A stretch of 61,568 bases of DNA, taken from an uncultured Methanobrevibacter sp. Lineage in GTDB: Archaea; Methanobacteriota; Methanobacteria; Methanobacteriales; Methanobacteriaceae. The translations under genes and the position numbers were made by a program. The stretch lies in NCBI GenBank assembly GCA_900319985.1, contig ONQL01000011.1, positions 1 through 61,568 on the forward strand, in the 5' to 3' direction. A model generated the notes under the pieces. The model worked only from the letters and a program-made list of their open reading frames with translations. It was not told the origin of the DNA and ran no database searches. Numbering within the stretch: the stretch's first letter is position 1; each line of letters starts with the position of its first letter. This document shows, piece by piece, positions 23,743 through 31,837 of the stretch.

Positions 23743-25494
23743 TTAATTTTTAGGGATAATAATCTTATTGTTATTTAGTTTAACATTATAATTATAATTA
23801 TGTTCTATATCTTTTGAAAAGTTTTTGATAATTTTAATCCCCAAGTCTTCTTTTTTCTCAAAATCTTTTTCAATATCAAAAGGAGCACCACTATCTTGGA
23901 AATAAACAATAATCTCTTCAGTATTTTTATAAAGAATCCTAATATTTAGATATTTATCTTCCTTAGATTTATACGCATGGGCAAAGATAGCTGTACCCAT
24001 TTCCTCAAGAATTAGTTGTATTTTCAATTTTGTTCCATCGTCTAAATCATCATCCAACAAATTTTTATCAATATTTTCAACAACATCTAACAACTCATCT
24101 TCAGATTCGACATATACTGCATAAGTATCTTCACAAGGAAAGAGATTTTCATCCATTATTACAAAATCACTTAAAGATTTGGGGAATTTTTTAGTTTTAA
24201 ATTTAATTAAGAAAAATAAACTAAGCAAAGTAACAATTTCACATAATACAAAGCTTATCCAAATACCATCTCCCCCCATTAGAAATGAAAATATGATTGC
24301 AAATGCTGATAAAAACAAGAAACTATGAGCAAAACTTATATAATTTGCAATTTTTAACTGTTGTGTCGCATTATAAAAGTTCAATAAAATGAAACATATT
24401 CCTGAAAACGGTAGAGACCACGCAAATATTCTAAGGCCCCTTACTGCGACATCATACACCTCAGGATTTTTTCCAAACATATAAACAAAATAAGGAGCAA
24501 AAATAAACAGAATTAAGGCAATTATTGAAATAATGACCAATGCATATTTAATTGATATTTCTAATAATTGTTCCAATTGGGTTTTATCTTTTTCACCATA
24601 AAATAATCCTCCCAAAGCCGAAGTAGTTGATCCAATTCCAACACCTACACTGCACAGTAATAAATAAACATTTGACTGTATAGAAAGAGCACCTAAAAAT
24701 ATTAATCCGCCTACCATTACTCCCAAATAATTTGTAATTATAGTACGAAGCATATTATAAATTTGATTTAACGCATTTGGAAGTCCTGATTTGATTATTT
24801 GAGACAATTCCATTTTAAATTCTAAATTTTTTTGGAATTTATATGTGCTTTTTTTTGAAAGAAAATGACTCAATAAGAATAGTACTGTAATTATGGTACT
24901 TAATGCAGTTGCCAGTCCAACACCAAAAATATCTGTTTTAAATATCATTACAAATACTAAATTTAAAATGAGATTTAACAAAAATAACAATAAACCCGCA
25001 TAAAGGCCTAATGACGGATATCCATCGATTCTTGAATAATTTATAAAAATATACAAAAACATCAATGGTAAAATTACTAAAAAAAATCCCTTCATCAAGG
25101 ATACTGTTGAATTAAATGATTCACCGGAAGCCCCCAATATTTGCGCAACATCTGATGTAAAGATTAATAATAGAACTGTTAAAATTATTCCAATAATTGC
25201 TGCGACAATGCATACCACTGTGAAATTGTTATTTACTCTTTTTTCATCAGCCATATTATTAGATGCAACAATAGAACCTCCATATGAGAATATATACCCT
25301 ATTGCCAAATTAGCATAAATGATAGGCAATGTCAAACCGAATGCTGCAAGACCAATATTGCCAAAAAAGTTACCGATAATTATTCCATTTAGAATAACCA
25401 CTAAAATAGTACATATAACAGCAATTACAGCCCCAAGAATATAGTCTTTAAAATAGGAAGTTAATAATTTATTATCATTGCCTAATAAATTCAT
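23743..25494 (-). CDS. MATE-family transporter fused to a degenerate RsbW-like ATPase domain
   Basis: A 583-residue protein. Residues 1 to about 440 have twelve hydrophobic helices with MATE-type features (LGAVIAVICTILVVILNGII at helix 1, NALNQIYNMLRTIITNYLG in the second half), so it should export organic cations or small molecules using an ion gradient. Residues 460-583 form a GHKL domain: LILEEMGTAIFAHAY aligns with the GH3 fusion N-box, but the Mg-binding Asn is Ala502. The G1 box is YFQDSGAPFD (Asp534) and the G2 region is reduced to DLGIKIIK. The domain may therefore bind its partner without kinase activity. It heads the MATE-STAS-GH3 operon. Confidence 0.85.
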   Translation of the reverse strand: MNLLGNDNKLLTSYFKDYILGAVIAVICTILVVILNGIIIGNFFGNIGLAAFGLTLPIIYANLAIGYIFSYGGSIVASNNMADEKRVNNNFTVVCIVAAIIGIILTVLLLIFTSDVAQILGASGESFNSTVSLMKGFFLVILPLMFLYIFINYSRIDGYPSLGLYAGLLLFLLNLILNLVFVMIFKTDIFGVGLATALSTIITVLFLLSHFLSKKSTYKFQKNLEFKMELSQIIKSGLPNALNQIYNMLRTIITNYLGVMVGGLIFLGALSIQSNVYLLLCSVGVGIGSTTSALGGLFYGEKDKTQLEQLLEISIKYALVIISIIALILFIFAPYFVYMFGKNPEVYDVAVRGLRIFAWSLPFSGICFILLNFYNATQQLKIANYISFAHSFLFLSAFAIIFSFLMGGDGIWISFVLCEIVTLLSLFFLIKFKTKKFPKSLSDFVIMDENLFPCEDTYAVYVESEDELLDVVENIDKNLLDDDLDDGTKLKIQLILEEMGTAIFAHAYKSKEDKYLNIRILYKNTEEIIVYFQDSGAPFDIEKDFEKKEDLGIKIIKNFSKDIEHNYNYNVKLNNNKIIIPKN

Positions 25495-25571
25495 AATTTT
25501 ACCAACATAATATTAAACATCATTTTTCAAATAAAATTTAATTTTTTTGATTTTGAAATATTTGAATTTGA

Positions 25572-27440
25572 TTAGTGAATTGTATGCACCATTTCAATAG
25601 GGAAAACTAATTCATATACAATTCCGTTTTCATTTTTTATTGAAGTAATGGTTCCATCTAACTGTTTTGTTAAGCCTTTTATTATTTCACATCCTATGGT
25701 ATCAGTAATGTTGTTTGAATCTTTAATTTCAATACCTATTTCTTCAAATGTTAAAAGAGCAGTATCCTTATCCAACATTGTTACTTTTTTAATTATCCTT
25801 TTGTTTAGTGTCCTTTTATCAGGAAATGCGTTTCTTATAACAATCATTGTTAGTTCATCAATGATTAAGAGTAATGGAGTTATGACTTCAATCGATACGT
25901 TTATATTTTCATCCACATATGTTTTAAGCTCGATTTCCATGGGAGAATTAACTAAATCTTTTGTGCTAATATCCTGATCACTTAAACATTCCTTTAAATT
26001 AATATTTTTAAAATCTGGAGAATTGTATGTTTTTTCATGGAGCAATGCAAGGGAAGTTAAACGTGTTTGAATATGTTCAACAATTAACTCAGGACAATTT
26101 TTATAAGCCCGTTTTTCAATATTTAAAAAACTATTAATAATTTGCAGATTATTCTTCACTCTGTGATGCAATTCCTTAATTAATACTAGCTGTCGTTCAT
26201 TAGATTCAATCAATTGCTCTTTTTTCTGCATCTCTTCAGTAACGTCTGTTAAAAATCCAAGACTATGCACATTATTATTATACTCAAATCTTTCAATATA
26301 CAAATTAACAATCTTTACATTTTGAGGGTTTCCATCAACTTTATATGTCAATGTTTCGTCAACCTTAGTTATGTCACCGTCAGCCAGCTTTTTAAGTTCA
26401 TCAACGACTTCTTTCTCAACAATATTATTTAAAATTTCACGGGAATGGGCATAATCACCATAATCCTTTTCAATCAAATTATAAAAACCTTTGGAGAAAC
26501 TATATAGTTTTTTATTTAAAGGTTCAATTAACCAAGCTAATTTCATACTGCTTTTAGAACCATCCAATAAAAAATCAATAGATTCACTACTTTCATTATG
26601 TCTCTGTGTAAGGACATTAATCCAACCTTGACGAATAAAGATACCGTTATCATCGAAATAAGAATAAACAGTAACTTCAATAAGTTTTAAAATACCTTCC
26701 GCATCCACAATCCGAAGAATTTCATCACATTGCGAAGTTTCTTTGTTTGTGATATTTAAAATTTTATCAACTTTATATTTATCCTCTGGAATCGCCAAAT
26801 CTAAAACAATATTGTGGTAATCATCGGATTCTTCTTTATGACGATTGATGATATTATATATTCCTTGAGACCAAGTATATTTTCCATTTATTTTATAGTA
26901 ACTGCCAGTTTGTGAAAGATTTTCCATTATGTTATTTTGGTTTTCATCCAAAGTTATATCAACCATGCCAGGATTACTTGTTGTTCCATAAGCATTCGTA
27001 ACTATTATAAATATCTTTTCCATATAAAAAACTATTTTTGCAGTACTTTTCTTAATGGATTCATTCTGAGTATCATAATATACAAACCTAATTTTTTTTG
27101 TAGTGTGGTTTGTATAAATCTCAAATAAATTATCATGTAAACTATCAAAAAATAATGGTGAAATCTTACTTAATAGTCTGCCTTTTACATCTTCTTGCGA
27201 TAAATTGTATGTCTCAAGAAGATTGCAGCTTGATTTTTGGATAATGAAATCTTTTCCATTTTTATATGGAATAAATATATGAACATCATCTGAAATATTA
27301 TTGATGAATTCCTGAATTGGATCGTCTTCAATATCAAATTCCTGTGGTGTTGAATTATAAAAATCCTTTTCAGTAGCATTAAAAATTCGAATTTCATAAA
27401 CATCTTCTAAATTAAGATAATCCTTTTCAATCTTCATCAA
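25572..27440 (-). CDS. PAS-domain sensor kinase of the HisKA_2 type
   Basis: A 622-residue soluble sensor without membrane helices. Two or three PAS-like modules fill residues 40-405 (for example ICQ-like IYNIINRHKEESDDY, then GWINVLTQRHNESSE and SLGFLTDVTEEMQKKEQL). A HisKA_2 dimerisation helix follows: LIKELHHRVKNNLQIINSFL, with the phosphorylatable His at 425/426. The C-terminal ATPase region is divergent: PLLLIIDELTMIVIRNAFPD stands for the N-box, and the usual Asp-x-Gly box reads FEEIGIEI, so kinase activity is doubtful. It shares a divergent promoter region with the phosphatase gene at 27541 and precedes the MATE operon on the same strand. It is probably the cytosolic input for this island. 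Confidence 0.8.
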   Translation of the reverse strand: MMKIEKDYLNLEDVYEIRIFNATEKDFYNSTPQEFDIEDDPIQEFINNISDDVHIFIPYKNGKDFIIQKSSCNLLETYNLSQEDVKGRLLSKISPLFFDSLHDNLFEIYTNHTTKKIRFVYYDTQNESIKKSTAKIVFYMEKIFIIVTNAYGTTSNPGMVDITLDENQNNIMENLSQTGSYYKINGKYTWSQGIYNIINRHKEESDDYHNIVLDLAIPEDKYKVDKILNITNKETSQCDEILRIVDAEGILKLIEVTVYSYFDDNGIFIRQGWINVLTQRHNESSESIDFLLDGSKSSMKLAWLIEPLNKKLYSFSKGFYNLIEKDYGDYAHSREILNNIVEKEVVDELKKLADGDITKVDETLTYKVDGNPQNVKIVNLYIERFEYNNNVHSLGFLTDVTEEMQKKEQLIESNERQLVLIKELHHRVKNNLQIINSFLNIEKRAYKNCPELIVEHIQTRLTSLALLHEKTYNSPDFKNINLKECLSDQDISTKDLVNSPMEIELKTYVDENINVSIEVITPLLLIIDELTMIVIRNAFPDKRTLNKRIIKKVTMLDKDTALLTFEEIGIEIKDSNNITDTIGCEIIKGLTKQLDGTITSIKNENGIVYELVFPIEMVHTIH

Positions 27441-27510
27441 AACCAGCCTTCCAATATAATAAATTCAATGGTACTCTTTTATCTTTGACAAAATTATATA
27501 TAACTATGTA

Positions 27511-27519
27511 TATATATAA
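27511..27519 (+). promoter_or_regulatory. TATA box giving a probable leaderless transcript for the gene at 27541
   Basis: TATATATAA lies 22-30 bases before the ATG at 27541, and no ribosome binding site is present. This spacing would put the transcription start at or next to the ATG. Confidence 0.4.
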
Positions 27520-27540
27520 TATTTATTAAAAATATTATCA

Positions 27541-29478
27541 ATGGATACCTCTATAATTAAAAAATTATTTACCAAAAAATGGTTTATTATCCTTTTCACA
27601 TTTACTGTTGAATTGATATTTAATTATCTCTTTGAAGTTCAACATATAGGAGGATATTATATATATGCAGATATTGCTCTTGGCCCAATATTTGGTTTGA
27701 TGTTTGGTCCTGCGGGTGCTTTAGGTTTTGCATTAGGAACATTGGTCGGAGAAGTGTTTGAAGGAATAGGACTACCCGCTCCGTTAATAGATTTTACAAT
27801 CACATTTTTTATTTCAGCATTAACCTATAGATTATGGTATACTACATTCAATAGAGGAAAAAAAGATACTCCTAGATTTAATTCAACTTATAATATTATT
27901 AAATTTTTATCAATAACAATACTAATTTCAATAGTATATTTCTCATTTTTAGTTATCTCTTTTTCACTTTTCCATAATTTAAATTATTCCTATTCTATTT
28001 CAGATGTAGACTTTAATGTACCTTACATGTTAAATATTATTACGTTTACTATAATATTTGGATTATTGCTAATTAGTTCTTTCAATATCCTTAAAATACC
28101 TTTACAAACTCCCAAAAAGAAGATTTCAAAAATCAATATTAATCAAAATTATCTTTTAGCAGTACTTTTAATATGTACAGGTTATTTCCTATTTAAGGAA
28201 TTTATTATGAATATTACATCCATAAGACATTTTTTCATCTTTATTACAATAATTACTTCAATACTGTTATATCTCAATACTTTCGATGTGAAAGTTGAAC
28301 CAACAAAGGACAATTATTCAATTATTGAGGAAATGATATTGGTTTTCTTAGCTATTATAACTTTGACAATAGTATTGAACTTTAACTATTTCAATATGTT
28401 AATTTTATCGTATGTTCCTAAAATAGATCCATCATATCAGATTTTAATCATTCTTTCATTCACAAGCGTGTTTATATTATTAGTTTCATTAATCTATATA
28501 CGATTCGTTGAAAATACAATAACTAATCCACTTTATGACATGATAAATACTGCGGATAATTACTTTAAAACTAAAAATAAAGTTGAATCAGTTTATAAAT
28601 TAAAGAAATACATAACAAATGACGATAGTATTGGATTGTTAGCTAACTCCTTTGTAACATTATATGATAAAATTAGAACTAATTTAAATCAACTCCAAAT
28701 AACAACTTCTGAAAAAGAAAAATTTAAAACAGAATTTGATGTGGCAAGCCAGATGCAATCAAATATGCTGCCAAAAAATTTCGATGAAATAACAAAAAAT
28801 GAATCATTTGAAATATATGCATATATGAAACCTGCAAGTGAAGTTGGAGGAGACTTTTATGACTATTTCAAAATCGATGAAGACCATGTATATTTCGTCA
28901 TCGGCGATGTTAGTGGTAAAGGAATTCCATCAACATTATTCATGGTTAAAACAATGTATTTAATTGAAAATCATACAAAATTCAATGAAGATTTATCGCA
29001 AGTTATTGAAAAAGTAAATAATTTAACTTATGAAAGAAATGACGAAGAATTATTTGTAACAACCTGGCTTGGAAAATTAAACTTAAAAACTGGAAAATTA
29101 TCCTATGTTAATGCTGGGCACAATCAACCATTGATTAAACAGGATTCCAATAATTTTGAATACATGAAAACCCATCCGAATCTGGTTCTTGGTGGAATGG
29201 AAGGAATTAAGTATAACGAACATGAAATTAATCTAAATGCCGGAGATATGGTATTTTTATATACTGATGGAGTTACAGAAGCAAATGATAATTATAATGG
29301 ATTTTATGGTCAAAATCGTTTAAAAGAAACAATCAATGAAAATAAAAATAAAAAATTAAACGATATAATAAATGAAATTACCAAAGACATTGATAAATTT
29401 TGCAATAACAGCGAACAATATGACGATATAACAATGCTAATTATAAAATATAATGGGTGGGTAGAAAATGGATTATAA
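27541..29478 (+). CDS. Membrane SpoIIE/RsbU-type PP2C phosphatase (first of tandem pair)
   Basis: A 645-residue protein. The N-terminal 330 residues hold about eight hydrophobic helices; the second block reads IALGPIFGLMFGPAGALGFA, a Gly-rich motif shared with the two paralogues nearby. A HAMP-like linker (ITNPLYDMINTADNYF) and a short coiled coil lead to a PP2C-type phosphatase domain at about 395-640. Its metal residues are in VGGDFYDYF (about 437), IGDVSGKG (454), YTDGVTEAND and YDDITMLIIK. In bacteria such phosphatases dephosphorylate STAS proteins; the STAS protein at 23434 is the obvious candidate substrate. It overlaps the next gene by 11 bases. Confidence 0.88.
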   Translation: MDTSIIKKLFTKKWFIILFTFTVELIFNYLFEVQHIGGYYIYADIALGPIFGLMFGPAGALGFALGTLVGEVFEGIGLPAPLIDFTITFFISALTYRLWYTTFNRGKKDTPRFNSTYNIIKFLSITILISIVYFSFLVISFSLFHNLNYSYSISDVDFNVPYMLNIITFTIIFGLLLISSFNILKIPLQTPKKKISKININQNYLLAVLLICTGYFLFKEFIMNITSIRHFFIFITIITSILLYLNTFDVKVEPTKDNYSIIEEMILVFLAIITLTIVLNFNYFNMLILSYVPKIDPSYQILIILSFTSVFILLVSLIYIRFVENTITNPLYDMINTADNYFKTKNKVESVYKLKKYITNDDSIGLLANSFVTLYDKIRTNLNQLQITTSEKEKFKTEFDVASQMQSNMLPKNFDEITKNESFEIYAYMKPASEVGGDFYDYFKIDEDHVYFVIGDVSGKGIPSTLFMVKTMYLIENHTKFNEDLSQVIEKVNNLTYERNDEELFVTTWLGKLNLKTGKLSYVNAGHNQPLIKQDSNNFEYMKTHPNLVLGGMEGIKYNEHEINLNAGDMVFLYTDGVTEANDNYNGFYGQNRLKETINENKNKKLNDIINEITKDIDKFCNNSEQYDDITMLIIKYNGWVENGL

Positions 29479-31336
29479 AGAACTTTTCAAATCACCAAAA
29501 TTTATTGTATTAATCTCAATGATAATAAATATAATACTTATCATAATTGGATACTTCTGGTTTGATAATAATTATATTCATTTAGAATTATCTGCTTTAC
29601 TTATATTAAGTTTATTATTAGGTCCATATGCAATATTAGGATTTAGCCTTGTTGAACTTCTATATTGGATTTTAGGATTGGGCATGAGTAATGCAACAGT
29701 AATCTTCTTTAGTTTCTCATCCATACTTGTATTGGGGATAATGCCTTGGAAATTATGGTACCTAACAAAATCTAAAAGAGGTTTTGAAATACCTAATATG
29801 AACAGTTTTTACAGCTTTGCTAAAATAGTTATTATTGTATTATTTATGATTTTGCAAACATACCTATTCTCTCAGCAAATATTTAATACAACTTTCGACT
29901 TAAATCTTGAAAGTTATTACATGATTTTCATATTAGGATTAATCTTGCTATTATTAGGTATGGGCCTATTTGGAAAATTAAATATTGCAGTATATACTCC
30001 AAAACAAATTAAAAAATTTATGCCTGATCGATTATATTATTTAGCATTTATAATTGCAATAATTCTTTCCATAGCCACATTAAATAATCCAAATAATCTT
30101 TGTTTATTTTTAATTTTAATATTGTACGCAATATTTTTATTTAAACCACTTGACGAAAGTACTTTTAAAATAAAGAATACTCAGAAACTTACAATATTCT
30201 ATAAGGCATTTATTTCAATATTCATTATTTTAATAATAATCCCCACACTTCTGTTAGTATCATTAACAGCACTTGGAATTTATGAACATGAAATTGCATC
30301 TGAATTTTTAAATTATTTGGTTCTTTTATCAGGGTTCTTCTTAGCCATCCTAATACCATTAGTTATTTACATGTACTTTTTGGAAAAACAAGTTATAAAC
30401 CCAATCAATCAATTATCTGCATATCTATTTGAAGAAATAAATGATGATGTTGATTTAGATAATCTAGTTAATAATTTAAATTCCATTACAGTAAATAATG
30501 AAATAAAATCATTATCTGAATCCATGCTCAATATGGAAAAAGAATTTGTGGATTACCGTGCAAATTTGTTGAATGTAACTAAAGAAAAAGAAAGATATGA
30601 AACAGAACTCAAATTAGCTCATCAAATCCAATATTCAATGATTCCAACTGATTTTGAAAAATTCAATGAACATAATAATATAAGTCTTTGGGGATTTATG
30701 AAAGCTGCACACACTGTTGGTGGAGACTTTTATGATTATTTCAAAATCGATGAAGAACATATTGGATTTGTAATAGGTGATGTTAGCGGAAAAGGAGTCT
30801 CAACTGCATTAATCCTGGTAAAAACTATGACATTAATTAGAGATTATGCTACACATTATTCAGATTTATCTGATGCATTATATGAGCTTAATAACGAACT
30901 TTGTAAAAATAACGTTAAAGGATTGTTTGTTGGTTGTTTACTTGCAAAACTTAATATAAAAACTGGGGAACTATGTTATGTTAATGCAGGACATAAAAAA
31001 CCATTAATTAAGCGAAATAGTAGTGATTTTGAATATTTAAATAAAAAACCAGGATTGCTTTTAGCAGGAATGGAAAATATACATTATAAAAAGCATACCA
31101 TTCATTTAAAACCTAATGATACATTATTCTTATATACTGATGGAGTTACATATGCAAACAATGGAAATGATAGATATTATGGAGAAAGAAATCTGCAAAA
31201 AATATTAAATCAAAATAAGGATAATGAATTAAACATCATCATAAAATCCGTTGAAGATGATATCAACAAGTTCTGCAATAATAAAGAATTATCTGATGAT
31301 ATAGCAATGCTTATCATTAAAATTAAGAATCTATAA
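29468..31336 (+). CDS. Membrane SpoIIE/RsbU-type PP2C phosphatase (second of tandem pair)
   Basis: A 622-residue paralogue of the preceding protein, with the same plan. The membrane half includes LILSLLLGPYAILGFSLVEL, then a coiled coil (LLNVTKEKERYETELKLAHQ) and the phosphatase domain with VGGDFYDYF (about 417), IGDVSGKGVST (436), YVNAGHKKPLI, YTDGVTYAN and SDDIAMLIIK. All acidic metal residues are kept. The ATG lies inside the end of the upstream gene and has GGGTGGG as its ribosome binding site, so the two are translationally coupled. The membrane halves differ much more than the phosphatase halves, suggesting different signals and a shared target. Confidence 0.88.
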   Translation: MDYKELFKSPKFIVLISMIINIILIIIGYFWFDNNYIHLELSALLILSLLLGPYAILGFSLVELLYWILGLGMSNATVIFFSFSSILVLGIMPWKLWYLTKSKRGFEIPNMNSFYSFAKIVIIVLFMILQTYLFSQQIFNTTFDLNLESYYMIFILGLILLLLGMGLFGKLNIAVYTPKQIKKFMPDRLYYLAFIIAIILSIATLNNPNNLCLFLILILYAIFLFKPLDESTFKIKNTQKLTIFYKAFISIFIILIIIPTLLLVSLTALGIYEHEIASEFLNYLVLLSGFFLAILIPLVIYMYFLEKQVINPINQLSAYLFEEINDDVDLDNLVNNLNSITVNNEIKSLSESMLNMEKEFVDYRANLLNVTKEKERYETELKLAHQIQYSMIPTDFEKFNEHNNISLWGFMKAAHTVGGDFYDYFKIDEEHIGFVIGDVSGKGVSTALILVKTMTLIRDYATHYSDLSDALYELNNELCKNNVKGLFVGCLLAKLNIKTGELCYVNAGHKKPLIKRNSSDFEYLNKKPGLLLAGMENIHYKKHTIHLKPNDTLFLYTDGVTYANNGNDRYYGERNLQKILNQNKDNELNIIIKSVEDDINKFCNNKELSDDIAMLIIKIKNL

Positions 31337-31511
31337 AGTTTTAACCAGATATTCAATTAAATTTTGAAATGTCTTCAAGAAATTAATAATTTGAAATTTA
31401 AAAAATGTACTAATAATCTATTAAACCCATTAAATAATTGAATAAAAGAGTTAATCAAGTTATTTTTTAAAATAAACTTCTATTTATTATTTTTTTATTA
31501 TTTTAAGATGC

Positions 31512-31546
31512 AAGTGAGTGCTTACACTCGAAAAACTTTATATATT
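31512..31546 (+). promoter_or_regulatory. Promoter of the structured RNA: AAGTGA-N4-TTACA element plus TATA box
   Basis: AAGTGA (31512-31517), TTACA (31522-31526) and a TATA box TTTATATATT (31537-31546). The same three elements with the same 10-base spacing occur at 33934-33969. The 14 bases GAGTG-CTTA-CACTC inside it also form a perfect inverted repeat. Transcription should start near 31565-31570. Confidence 0.55.
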
Positions 31547-31563
31547 GGTCTATTCATATAATT

Positions 31564-31698
31564 ACATGTGCTTAGGTATGTTAATTGAAATTAACATAGC
31601 ACGTGTTAAATGATAATGCAACTGCTACTCACACTACATTACAACCAGTGATTAATATTACTCGGTGAAACTGCTGTTTAAGCGGTTATGTTGCATTA
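31564..31698 (+). ncRNA. Candidate structured non-coding RNA, family unknown
   Basis: A non-coding stretch in the 501-base gap 31337-31837 with strong nested complementarity. Hairpin 1 (31564-31606): ACATGTGC pairs with GCACGTGT (one G-U), a TTAGG bulge, then TATGTTAAT pairs with ATTAACATA around a TGAA loop. Domain 2 (31614-31698) is closed by TAATGCAAC and GTTGCATTA. It holds an inner hairpin ACCAGTGA/TTACT-C-GGT (31644-31666) and another, ACTGCT/AGCGGT (31670-31686). A TATA box at 31537 fits a start at about 31566, and a terminator hairpin follows at 31729. No ORF longer than 15 codons was seen at its start. I do not recognise the RNA; it could be a trans-acting RNA or a leader without a gene. 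Confidence 0.55.
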
Positions 31699-31728
31699 AA
31701 AAGAAAATAGATTTATTATTTACCTTAT

Positions 31729-31767
31729 TTGAAAGCAGGACTTGATATTCTGCTTTCAACTCCCTTT
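31729..31767. terminator. Terminator hairpin between the RNA and the convergent phosphatase gene
   Basis: A perfect 10-bp stem, TTGAAAGCAG (31729-31738) and CTGCTTTCAA (31750-31759), with an 11-base loop, followed by CTCCCTTT. It can end transcripts from the left (RNA) and, with the upstream A-rich side, from the right (gene at 31838). Confidence 0.55.
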
Positions 31768-31837
31768 ATATAATTAACTTTTTTTCATTTCAGTTTTTTT
31801 AAAATCCCATTTTTTACAATGCCGCAAGCTAATCTGA

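Noticed and set aside
31566..31613. A 15-codon ORF MCLGMLIEINIARVK that recalls the MCLG start of HypC proteins
   Set aside because: Far too short for HypC, ends inside the predicted hairpin, and the same bases are explained by the stem-loop.
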